64,000 bases of DNA, from NCBI GenBank assembly GCA_963575745.1, contig CAUYUJ010020278.1, forward strand, positions 1-64,000, read 5' to 3'. The stretch is from Prorocentrum cordatum (Eukaryota; Sar; Dinophyceae; Prorocentrales; Prorocentraceae). Below are positions 24,301 through 36,448 of the stretch, piece after piece. The notes under the pieces are model-generated. The model made no database searches. It saw only the letters and a program-made list of their open reading frames with translations, and was not told the DNA's origin. A program made the position numbers and the translations under genes. Every line of letters starts with the position of its first letter. Position 1 is the stretch's first letter.

Positions 24301-27300
24301 AGTCGCGATGCCTCGAACTTTTTGTTGACTGCGGTGTCATTGATGATTGCTTGGCTTCCTCGAGCTAGTTCAAGTTCAAGTTCCTCCTCCTCCTCGTCCT
24401 CCTCCTCCTTTTCTTCCTCCTCCTCCTCCTCCTCCTCCTCCTCCTCCTCCTCATCCTCCTCCTCCTCCTCCTCCTCCTCCTCCTCCTCCTCCTCCTTCTC
24501 CCCCTCCTCCTCCTCCTCCTCCTTCTCCTTCTCCTCCTCCTCCTCCTCCTCCTCCTCCTCCTCCTCCTCCTCTTCCTCCTCCTCCCACCCCTGGCAGGTG
24601 GTGACGGAGGGCGTGCTGTTGCGGCTGCTGCAGCAGAACCCCAGCCTCGAGGCGGGGACGCCACCGCGCACCGCTTCGAGAGGAGGAAAGGGTACAACAC
24701 CGATGCCGCTGCCTTCCCCACGTTGTCGCGGCTGGATCCACCGGAGGAGGAGGAGGAGGAGGAGGAGGAGGAGGAGGAGGAGGAGGAGGAGGAGGCCTCG
24801 ACAGGAGGAAAAGGTACAACACCGATGCCGTTGCCTTTCCCACGTCGTCGCGGCTGGATCCACCTCGACATTCTGATTAGAAGAAACCTTTGGTCCAGGC
24901 GATCGCAAACATGGATCAAGGGGGCGGGGAGAGTAGCGACGGGTCCCGCTTCCATGGGAAATCGGGGATTTCCGCCGCCGAACAGGGCGGCACCGGCCGC
25001 ATTCTGGGAAGGGCACCTCCCCCGATGCATGGATTTGGCGACCGCGCGCCAGATCCATGGATCGGTAATCCACGTTTGCGCGCCCCCGATTGGTCACCCC
25101 CTGGCGATAGCGGGCGTGGTCGCGGGGGGGGGGGAGGGGGGGCGATCACGTCACGATGCGCGCCGGCGCCGTCCGGGGATGCTGAGGCATGGCCCATTCC
25201 CACGGCGTTGGCGCGAATCGTGACGTGACCAGGGGCGGGGGGCCGGCCCGGCCACGGGCGCCATCGCGCATCGTCGAGAAGCAGGCTTGTAGCACCCCGG
25301 AGCCAGCGGGGCCCGATTCGAGGGAGGGCTGGCATGCGGCGGCGCGCCCAGCAGGGGAGAGCCGTGGGAGCTGCCCGTGTCAAAAGGGCGGGGGGGGAAG
25401 GCCTTCTCAGAGGCCTCCCGCCTGCTGAGCCTCCTCCAGAGGGCCACCCTGAGATCCGCCGTTGCAAAACACATGCGACAATCCGTCGGCGTCATTCTTC
25501 GAGCCGGATCGATCTGTGAGGGTCCTGGGGCCCGAAGTGGAGCGACACCGCCCGTGGTGAAAGCATTGCAGTGCCAGGATCTCAGGGCACGGACCTTCCG
25601 TCAGAGGGCGGGAGGGCTTCCAATAAGGTCGAGTTCGATTCGCAGGTCAACCCTGCCCAAACAAGGTTACTCTTGTGTCCAGCGTTTCGCGATCCAAGCC
25701 TTCTACGTTCCACTGGCAATGTGGCCGCTGGGAGACGCCTGCGCGCGGCCACTTCGCGGCTGCGAGCAGCTGCTGCACGAGTCACGAGCCCGCTTCCTGC
25801 GCAGCGCCTCGGCCCCGTTGGCCGCAGCGCGCTGCAGGACGGCGACACTGAGGTGGGGAGGAGGGGGGGCGGCGGGGGGAGGGGAAGCGACGAGGAAAAA
25901 GGGCTGCGACGATCCAGCACCCTGCGAGAGTGCTCAACCGCAACGCGATGGGATTGCCAGAACTGTCGTCTTGAGTCTTGTGTTACATCGGGCCTGTCCC
26001 TCTACAGACGGAATAGTCAAAAACAGTAGAAGCATCGTCTGGGGACGACGTTCTGCCTATTTGTGTTTTTTGATGTATTTGTGTTGGACTATTTTTAAGT
26101 TTTCGCCCAAAAGCCCCCTGTATGGGGGACAGGCCCGACCTAAGTCTTGTGTCCTCTCCAATCCACCCCGGCTGCAGGCCCGCGCGCGGCCTTCCGAGGA
26201 GGGGCCGGTGCTCCCCTTCATCATCGCCCGGGGTGCCCCCCAGCCTGGTGCGCGGCCGAGGAAGGGCTGCGTCGGGCCTGGGGCAGCGCTCTGGACGTAC
26301 CGTCTCCTCCTCCTCCTCCTCCTCCTCCTCCTCCTCCTCCTCTCTCCTCTCTCCTCTCTCCTCCTCCTCCTCCTCCTCCTCTCTCCTCTCTCCTCCTTTC
26401 TCCTCTCTCCTCCTCTCTCCTCTCTCCTCTCTCCTCCTCCTCCTCCTCCTCCTCCTCCTCCTCCTCCTCCTCCTCCTCCTCCTCCTCCTCCTCCTCCTCC
26501 TCCTCCTCCTCCTCCTCCTCCTCCTCCTCCTCCCCCTCCTCCTCCCCCTCCTCCTCCTCCTCCTCCTCCTCCTCCTCCTCCTCTCTCCTCTCTCCTCCTC
26601 CTCCTCCTCCTCCTCCTCCTCCTCCTCCTCCTCCTCCTCCTCCTCCTCCTCCTCCTCGAGGATCGAGGGAGGCCCCGCCGCTCGGAGCACGGCTCCACGT
26701 GCCATGTGTCGGAGGAGGAGCAGTACCCGTGCCGCCACCCTCCCGTCCGTTTCCCAGTGTAGGATAGACTCACCACTTGCAACAAATAGTCTGGGGACGA
26801 TGTTTTGACTATGTTTGCATATGTTTGGGCATGTTTTGTCTGCTCCCGATTTTTCCTCCGAGTTCCGCCCGCAAGAGGACGTGCCCAGGAAGGGGGACGG
26901 AGCGAGCGGGGACGCAGGCGCCGACAGCAGCCCCTGCCCGCTGTTTGCGCAGGTCTCGCTCTCGTCGCCGGCGATACGCAGACAAGGAAGACAGCGAAAG
27001 AGGTGGTGCGGCGGCATGTCACAATTGGTGCGAGCTGCCACTGGGGATAACACCGAGACGTGGTTAGATGTTACTCGAGACTGGGCACTCTGGAAGAAGT
27101 GGGAGAATGACTACCTTGCACACGCGCACATCTGATCGGGCCCCGGCCCGCCCGCGCTGCTCCGAAGGGGCCCGCCTGCCGGCGGACACGCCCGTCTCGT
27201 CTCTCGTCTCGTCTCTCGTCTCGTCTCTCGCTGTCGTCGTCACCGCGGGCGGTGTCCACTCGGGGCAAGAGGCCGCCTGCCCAACAGCGGCCGGCCGGTG

Positions 27301-30300
27301 TCGGTTTTGGACGGTTGATCCCTGAGATCCGACGTTGCAACAAAACACAGCATCGCAAACAATCACGACCACAGCCCCGAACCCCATCTTCCTGCGTCAT
27401 TCGCCGAGGCGGATCAAGATGTGTGAATGTCCTGGGGCCCGACGCCCGTTGTGAAAAAGTGCAACGCCAGGATCTGAGTGCTCCCTGTTGGGTTCAAGTC
27501 GGGCGTGCCCCCCTACAGGCGGATTTTGGGCGAAAGATTGAAACTACCCCCCAAAATGCCCAACAACTGTTCAAAACTGGTCCAAAAATCGTCCCCATAC
27601 TATGTCCTACCTGCTTTTGAAAATTCCCCCTGTAGAGGAACAGGCCCGGCGTAATCGTGGGGCGTCGCCACGCATGTTTCCGCCCCCGCATCCGACGTGC
27701 CAGTCGCCGGGAAGAGTCACAAGGACAGCGACCAGCGTGTGCATCAAAAATTTTTGGAGGCCCGCGCAGATTCTTGGGTCCCAGACCCCCTCGAGTCCAT
27801 GAAAAAATCACGACGGGAGGTTTTCGCTGTTTTCGGACTCTGGGGGCCCTGACCGGCCCCTGGGACTGTCAAACAACGACTTCGGACGGGGAACGGGTCC
27901 TGGGGAATGGGTCGAGACCTCTGGGGGTCGCGTCATGAAGAAATCATGACGTCGGGGGTCCGGGGTCGGCGCTGAGTTCCCTTCCCCGCAGCTCTGGGCG
28001 CCGCTTCCGGCACTGCCCCCGTGCGTCCAGCGCCGACCCAGGAAATCCGCGCGGGCCTCCGAGCGCTGATGCTTTCGTGCTGTGCTGTGGTTTTAGGGTG
28101 AGCCGCGGGCCAATCGAGATGACAGCGACCCCAGTTTTTTCAAGCTTGTCTCGTGGTCGGCCCCGCGGCGGGCGTGGTCGATTCGACGCGGCTTCACGGC
28201 GGCCGCTGTCGGTTTCGGATAGCATTTGATATCTGGCGTCGTCCCCATCCGTGTCGTCCCCGTATCGGGCTTTCGCAGACGAAGGGATTTGGACGAAGCG
28301 TGCTTTTAATTCATCGGGTTGGCCGTGGTTCGAAACTAGTCTGGGGGCGATTTTGGATTAATCTTTAATCTTAGAGATGTTTTGGTTGGACTATCTTGAA
28401 TTTTGGCCACCAAAATCCGCCTGTAGTGGGACATGCCCGACCTAACGCTGGCCCCTCCTCTCCGTCCTCCCACAGTGGCCGCTTCAGCTCAGGCCGCGCC
28501 GAGCGGACACCCCCTCGCGCACTTCGCGCTCGGTTGGCCGTGGAGCGCGCTGGCCCCGCGCCCCGCACCACGGGCCATGGCGGACGAGTGGCCCAACTGG
28601 ACGAACGTGGAGGAGATCGTCAAGAAGGAGATGCGGGGATCGACCCCAGCGCTGTGCGGGGCAGACTCGCGGGCAGTCTTCGTTGTGATCCCGTGTTCGC
28701 TCTGTTCCCGATCGTCCCGGGGGCAGTTCGGGGACCGCGTCAGGGGTCCGCCGACACGCTGCTTGGAAGAGCACCCCGTACCGCTTCCCGAACGGTGTTT
28801 GCACACAGAGCTCCTCCTCATCCTTGATCCCGTCGCCGCCCGCCCGTGGCCGCCCAGTGCAGTGACCCCGCCCCCATGCGCCAGCCTGGTGTGCTCCGCC
28901 TCTCCCCCGGTCAGACGCGGGGGCACAGCGAGCGGGGGCACGGGGGCACACCGATCTCCGCGTCTGGCTATGCCCCCGTTTGGGGGGCCCTGGGCGCCGC
29001 AGGCGGGGGTACAGTAAGCCGGGGGTATGTGGAGAAGCCTCAGCCCCCGTTCCGCTAAGCCCCCGTTTGCGAAGCCCCGCGTCTCGAGGCCGCCCCGTGC
29101 GCTGGCCTCGTTTTCCAGATGTTCGCTCAGTGCACGCCTCCAGGCCGCGTCGTGGCCGCCCAGTGCACTGGTTTGGGCAGCTGCACCCACGGCCAGTGTG
29201 ATTTTGGCCATCGAGTCGCAGTTGGGAGGGCGGGATGCGTGCACGAACGGTGTTCTTGACGACACCAAGTTCTTCGAAATCCATTGCGCCGCGTAGATTG
29301 CAACCCAAAGTTTGCACCACATGAGCGTGCACATCGACGGTGCCGTAACCCACCGTTGAGAGTTCGCGCTGGCAAGCATTCGTTCGGCAAAGGTGCGCAG
29401 CGGAAACGCAAATCGTCGGGTTGGTGGCCCCCCGAGGAGAAGTTCATGTCCGGCAACGAGGAGTTCACCGCATTCAACAAGAAGGTCCTCAAGGCGTCGC
29501 CAGAGGAGATAGCCGAGCAGGTGGAGCACGCGGAGGCGATGTGGCACTTCCTGATCGGCTTCGCCGGCTGCAAGAAGATATACAAGAGCAAGATTCTGCA
29601 GGTGTTCAACAAGCTCATGCAGGTGCCCTCGTGGGTGGCCGTGTGGGAGGCGCAGTCGGGACCCCTCGGGGACAAGTTCAAGGCTCTCCACGCGGACCTT
29701 CAGGCCGCCCTGGCGGTCCAGAGCCCCGTGATCATGAAGTCGATCTCGCCCATGGCTATGGCGTCCATTAACCAGGTGTCGGCGATGGACCGGCCCGAGG
29801 AAATAGGCAGAGCCATGGAGAGGGACCGCCTCGTCGACGAGATTAGGAAGGAGGCGGGGCCCACCAACGAGGCGTTCGGCAACGACGGCGGTGGAGGGGA
29901 AGCGTCGGAGCTGTCGGCTCTCCAGGACGGCATCGACGCGGTGATCGCCCTGGCCGGGCGCACCGACGGCAGCGTCGCGACGCTCAACCGGCTCCGCATA
30001 GGCTGCATCCAGTGCGCGGGCCACGAGGCCAACTTCCGGCAGGAGAGCAAGCACGCGCCCGAGGTGTTCGGCTTCCTGCTGGCCTTTGCCCGGAGGGAGC
30101 CGGCCAGCATCCACCTCGTGGCCGAGGTTCGGCTCCACGCGAGCGGGACCCTTCGCCGGAGGGGCCGCTGGTGAGGTGCGGGCTCACACGGGTGCCCCCG
30201 ATCGCCGAGTGCGGTGCGGATGGCGGCTGCTGGTGCGCTTGGTTTTGGCCACCCCGCACCCCCTTCATCCGCGCACCAGAGGTCACTCTTGCCTGCAATG

Positions 30301-33300
30301 GAGACCCATGCCATGAAACCCCCCTGCTTGCCTCCAGGGTGCCCCTGGGTTTCTTGGGTTTCGATGGTTCTGCGATGGGGAGCGTGACGTTCACACACAA
30401 AAAGAACTGTACGTCCTGGGGTCTCAGGGTCGGGTTTCTTGTGGAACGTTTTTTGTGGTCGGGCCCCTAGTTACTGTAGCCGAGAGGTCATGAACCCTAT
30501 CATGGCCAGCCCCAGCTGGGCCTCCGTCCTGGAGGGCAACGTCATCCTGCAGGAGAGCCTGCGCGGCCTTACCGCCGACGCCCAGGCCGCCCTGGGGCTC
30601 CAGAGCGAGGCGCTGATGAAGCTGATCAGCGACGACGGCAGGAGGAAGGCATCCGGTGGGGAGGTGTCCGACAAGGTCAAGGGGGTGGCGGACAAGATGA
30701 AGAGCATCCGCTGGGCCGCGGACGCGACGGCGGGGGAGGCGGCGAGGCCGTCGTCGCCGGTGAAGGGCCACGAGTGGAAGGCGGCAAGGACGCCCGAGGG
30801 CCACACGTACTACTTCAACGCCAAGACGCGGGAGTCGACCTGGGAGAGGCCCGCGAGCCTGGGCGGGCCCCACGTCTACAGCGTGGGCGAGGCCGTGGAG
30901 GTGTGGAGCAACTCGCAGCGGAAGTGGGGCAGGGGGGTCGTCGAGAAGGCTCTCGGGAGGGGTTGCTGGAAGCGCCCGTGGGGCCCAAGGCGTGTGTGTC
31001 CGCAGGAGTTTTCCGGGGAGGCCTCCAGCCCAGGCGGCCCCAGGGGCTCCGAAGCCGCCTTGGGTCGGGGGCACCCTTGGCAGCCCCTCGAAAGGTGGAG
31101 GGGGGCACGGTGACTGCCGAGTTCACCCTGCCAGGCGTGATGGGCAAATTCTCCACCACCACTACCATACGTAGGACGGGGGAGAAGGGAGGATGAGGAG
31201 GTCTTCTTCCTCCTCCTCCTCCTCCTCCTCCTCCTCCTCCTCCTCCTCCTCCTCGTCCTCGTCCTCCTCCTTCTCCTCCTCCTCCTCCTCCTCCTCCTCC
31301 TCCTCCCACTCCCACCATGGGCAGCGGTGGCGGAGCAAACGAAACAGTCCCATCAAACAGGCGGCAGCGCGGCGAAGAAGGAGCTGCCCGCGACGCACAA
31401 GGACCTCCGGCCCGCCGAGGGGGGGCCAGCCTGGCCTCCCGACGAGGAGGCGGCCTACAGGACTGGCGGCGCTCAGCGGGTCGAAAGCCCAGCCCTCCAA
31501 CGGCTCGCGCAGGGGCGGGGGAGGAGGAGGAGGCGGAGGAGGAGGACGAGGAGGAGGAGGAGGAGGAGGAGGAGGAGGAGGAGGAGGAGGAGGAGGAGGA
31601 GGAGGAGGAGGAGGAGGGGGAGGGGGACGAGGAGGGGGACGAGGAGGGGTCCTACAGGACTGGGGGGCAATCTGGGTTTCTTTATAAACGTGGGGGGTGC
31701 CCCCCCGACGGGGGTCAACCCGCCTCGTTGTCGCGCCGCGACGGGGGTCGGGGCGCCTTCGGCGCGCGGTGGCCACCCGCGACGGGGGTCGGTGTGGGGA
31801 TGTCGGCGGGGATGACGCCCCCCCGACGCGTATGAAGAAACTCGGAGTAGGGGCGGAGGGAAGGCTTCTTAGAAGGAGGCGGCTTCTTCTTAGAAGGCGC
31901 TGGCCTTAATTACATCTACAGACAAGGCTTAAGTCGGGCCTGTCCTTCTACAGGAGGATGATTCAAACCAAGACAAAACATAGTCGGGGGACGATGTTTT
32001 GCGTATGTTTGAGCACTTGGGGATATTTTTGGGGTTTGTTTTTTCTTCGCCCAGAATCCCCCTGTTGGGGGGACACGCCCGAGCGAAGGGTATGGGGGAG
32101 GAGGGGAGGTATCTTAGAAGGAGGCTGCTTCTTAGAAGGCGCTGGCCTTGCATCTACAGACAAAGGCCCGCGCCTTCTAAGAAGCAGGGGTGCTTCTAAG
32201 AAGACTTCCCCCCTCCCCTACCCCCCTCTGCGCGCCGCCAACAGGAGGCTCTTCGACAGCTTGGCCGGGGCGCCCGACGCAAAGCCCACCGCCGCCGTCG
32301 TGGAGGCGCTGCGCAAGTCTGGGCTGACCAGCCGCGCGCTGGGGCAGGTCCGCGCCCGACATCGTCGGGCACGCCTGGGAAGCAGCCTCGATGCGGCGAC
32401 GGCCTCGCGCGCACGCCGTTTTCGGTTTCTTTGCTTCTTTGTTTGTTTGTTTGTTTCTTAATTTCTTTCTTTCTTCCCCACATGTTTCGTGGGGTTCTAG
32501 TTTTCTTCCCACCCGCGCCGCACCCGCGTCTCACACGCTCGCCCTCCTCCCCCCCTCCTCCTCCTCCTCCTCCTCCTCCTCCTCCTCCTCCTCCTCCTTC
32601 CTCACCCACGAGCGGCACATGCACGGCACGTCCTCCTCACCCTGCGATTTGTGTGCAGCCGCACGCATGCACACAAATCGCAGACACACACATTCACACA
32701 CGCACACATTCACACATTCACACATTCACACATTCACACATTCACACATTCACATATTCACATATTCACACATTCACACATTCACACATTCACACGTTCA
32801 CACGCACACGCACACGCACACGCACACGCACACGCACACGCACACGCACAACACACACAACACACAACACACAACACACACAACACAACACACAACACAC
32901 ACACACAACACACAACACACACATACGCACATACACACATACACATACACACATACACACATACACACATACACACATACACACATACACACAACACACA
33001 CACACACACCCACACACCCACACACCCACACACCCACACACCCACACACCCCACCCCACCCACACCACACCCACACCCACACCCCCCCCCACCCCCCCCC
33101 CCCCTCCCCCCCACCCCACACACACCATACAACGACAGTGCACACCTTGCGTGTTCATTGCATCATACCCCCACGACGTGTGCACCACATGCTGGGCACC
33201 CACATGAGACACACGTCCAGATATAGCCGCACACGCACCATTCACAGGACACATACTGGGCACCCATATGAGACACACGTCCACATACAGCCGCATCATG

Positions 33301-36300
33301 AGCACCACAGGGGGGTTGTATTGGGGGCGGTCTTTTTATCCATTACGGGCTCGCAAAGCGTGGCAGGCGCGACACTTCCTCGACAGCAGAGATGGTGCGC
33401 AGGTGGTGGTCTCTCAGCGCGGCCTCCTGTGCCAGGGTCTGAGATCGTGGAAGGCGCTGCAGTTTCTCAACACCCGAGAGGGTGCTCAGGGGGTGGTCTC
33501 TCGTCGCGGCCTCTATACGTGCCAGGGTCGGGGCGATCGGCAGGCGTGGCACTTTCTCGGCACCGGAGACGGTGCGCAGGGGGCGGTCTCTCAGCGCGGA
33601 CTCTATGCGTGCCAGGGTCGAAGAGCATGGCAGGCGTGGCACTTTTTCCACACCAGACGGGGTGCGCAGAGGGTGGTCTCTCACCGCGGCCCCTATGCGT
33701 ACCAGCGTCGGAGAGCGTCGCAGGCGTGGCACTCTCTCGACACCAGAGAGGGTGCGCAGGTGGTGGTCCCTCACCGCGGCCCCCCCCATGCGTGCCAGGG
33801 TCGGGGAGCGTGACAGGCGTGGCACTTTCTTGACACCAGAGATGGCGCGCAGGTCGTGGTCTCTCACCGCGGCCTCTATGCGTGCCGGGGTCAGAGAGCG
33901 TCGCAGGCGTAGCACTTTCTCGGCACCAGAGGATATGCGCAGGGGGTGGTCCCCAGCGCGGCCTCTATACGTGCCAGGGTCGGAGAGCGTGGCAGGCGTT
34001 GGATTTTCTCGACGCCAGAGACGGTACGCAGGGGGTGCTCTCTCACCGCGGCCTCTATGCGTGCCAGGGTCGGAGGGCGTGGCAGGCGTGGCACTTTCTC
34101 GACACCACAGATGGCGCGCAGGTGGTGGTCTCTCACCTCGGCCCCTATGCGTGCCAGGGCCTGGGGGCGTGACAGGCGTGGTATTTTCTCGACACCAGAG
34201 GGGGTGCGCAGGGGGCGGTCTCTCACCGCGGCCATTATGCGTTGCAGGCTCGCAGGGCATGGCAGGCGTGGCGTTTCCTCGACGCCACACAGGGGCTCGC
34301 TGGGGGTGGGGAGGGGACAGTGTGCGTTGCAGGCTCGCATGGCGTTGCATTTCCTCGACGCCACATGGGTGTGCGCTGGGGGTGGGGGCGCTATGCGTTG
34401 CAGGCTCGCAGGGCATGGCAAGCGTTGCATTTCCTCGACGCCACAGGGGGTGCGCAGGGGGGGGTCTCTCATCGCGGCCTCTATGCGTGCCAGGGTCGGG
34501 GCGCGTGGCAGGCGTTGCACTTTCTCGACACCAGGGAAAATGCGCAGGGGGTAGTCTCTCACCGCGGCCTCTATGCGTGCCAGGGTCGGAGAGCGTGGCA
34601 AGCGTGACACTCCATCGACACCGAAGGGGGTGCGCAGGGGGCGTTCTCTCACCGCGACCCCTATGCGTGCCAGGGTCTGGGAGCGTGGCAGGCGTGGCAC
34701 TCCATCGGCACCACAGGGGGTGCGCAGGTGGTGGTCCCTAACCGCGGCCTCTATGCGTGCCAGGGTCGGAGAGCGTGGCAGGCGTGACACATTCTCGGCA
34801 CTATGGGAGGGGGGGGGTCCGGTGCTCAGGGGGTGGTCTCTCGTCGCGGCCCCTATGCGTGCTGGGGTCGGAGGGCGTGGCAGGCGTTGCAGTTTCTCGG
34901 CGCCAGAGATGGTGCGCAGGGGGTGGTCTCTCAGCGCGGCCTCTATGTGTGCCAGGGCCGGAGAGCCTCGCAGGCGTGGTACTTTCTCGGCACCAGAGGC
35001 AGTACGTAGTGGCTGGTTTCCCAGCGCGGCCTCTTTGCGTGCCAGGGTCGGAGAGCGTGGCAAGCGTGACACTCCATCGACACCGAAGAGGGCGCGCAGG
35101 TGGTGGTCTCTCACCGCGACCGCTATGCGTGCCAGGGTCGGAGGGCGTGGCAGGCGTGGCACTTTCTCGGCACCAGAGATGGCGCGCAGGGGGTGGTCTC
35201 TCACCGCGGCCTCTATGCGTGCCAGGGTCGGAGAGCGTGGCAGGCGTTTGATTTTCTCGACGCCAGAGGGTGCGCAGGGGGTGGTCTCTCACCGCGGCCT
35301 CTATGCGTGCCAGGGTCGGAGAGCGTGACAGGCGTGGCACTTTCTCGACACCACAGATGGGGCGCAGGTGGTGGTCTCTCACCGCGGCCCCTATGCGTGC
35401 CAGGGCCTGGAGGCGTGACAGGCGTGGTACCTTCTCGACACCAGAGAGGGTGCGCAGGAGGCGGTCTCTCACCGCGGCCATTATGCGTTGCAGGCTCGCA
35501 GGGCATGGCAGGCGTGGCACTTCCTCGATGTCACTTGGGGGTGCGCTGGGGGTCGGGACACTGTGCGTTGCAGGCTCGCATGGCGTTGCATTTCCTCGAC
35601 GCCACATGCGGGTTCGCTGGGGGGGGGGGCGGTATGCGTTGCAGGCTCGCAGGGCATAGCAAGCGTGGCATTTCCTCGGCGCCACATGGGGGTGCGCAGG
35701 GAGTGGGAGCGCTATCCGCCCTGGTCGTCCACGGCACAGCAGGCGTGGCACTTTCTTGACCACCTGACATCATCCTGGTCTGTTGCGCGTCAGCTATGCT
35801 AAGGCAGGAGGTAACACGAAGTCTGTGAGGTTCATCGGTCGCGTAAGTTGTTTGGTTGGTTGATTGGTTGGTTGCTTGTTCGTTTGTTTGTGTTTGTTTG
35901 TTTGTGTAGTCGTGTGTTTGTTTGTTTGTTTGGTTGGTTGGTTGGTTGGTTGTTTGTGTGTGTGTGTGTGTGTGTGTGTTTGTTTGTTTGTCTGCTTGTT
36001 TGTTTGTTTGTTTGTTTGTTTGGTTGTTTGTTTGTTTGTTTGTTTGTTTGTTTGTTTGTGTGTGTGTGTTGTGTGTTGTGTGTGTATGTGTGTGTGTGTG
36101 TTGGGGGAGGGCTTGGCGCCCCATCTTCGAGGCGTGGTCAGCTGAAGTAGCGAAAGGGTCCTGGAATTTTTGCTCGCCGCCCTCGGCCCCGCAGTGGCGC
36201 AGCTCCCCAGGTTCCTGGGCCGCGAGTAACCTCAGGAGGTCGTTCGCTTTGAGAGCTCTCACCTGTTCCTCTTCACCAGGAAATGGGCTCGCCCCTTCTC

Positions 36301-36367
36301 CTCCTGCTCCTCCTCCTCGTCCTCCTCCTCCTGCTCCTCCTGCCGCTCCTCCTGCTCCTCCTCCTCC

Positions 36368-36448
<81 letters not shown>

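Noticed and set aside
26057-27053. Two minus-strand ORFs of 320-356 codons rich in Arg, Glu and Gly.
   Set aside because: They consist mainly of the (TCC)n tract read on the other strand plus F1 sequence.
33482-35204. Two ORFs over 400 codons on opposite strands with 30-residue repeats.
   Set aside because: Produced by a 90-bp tandem array open in several frames; no codon bias and no domain.
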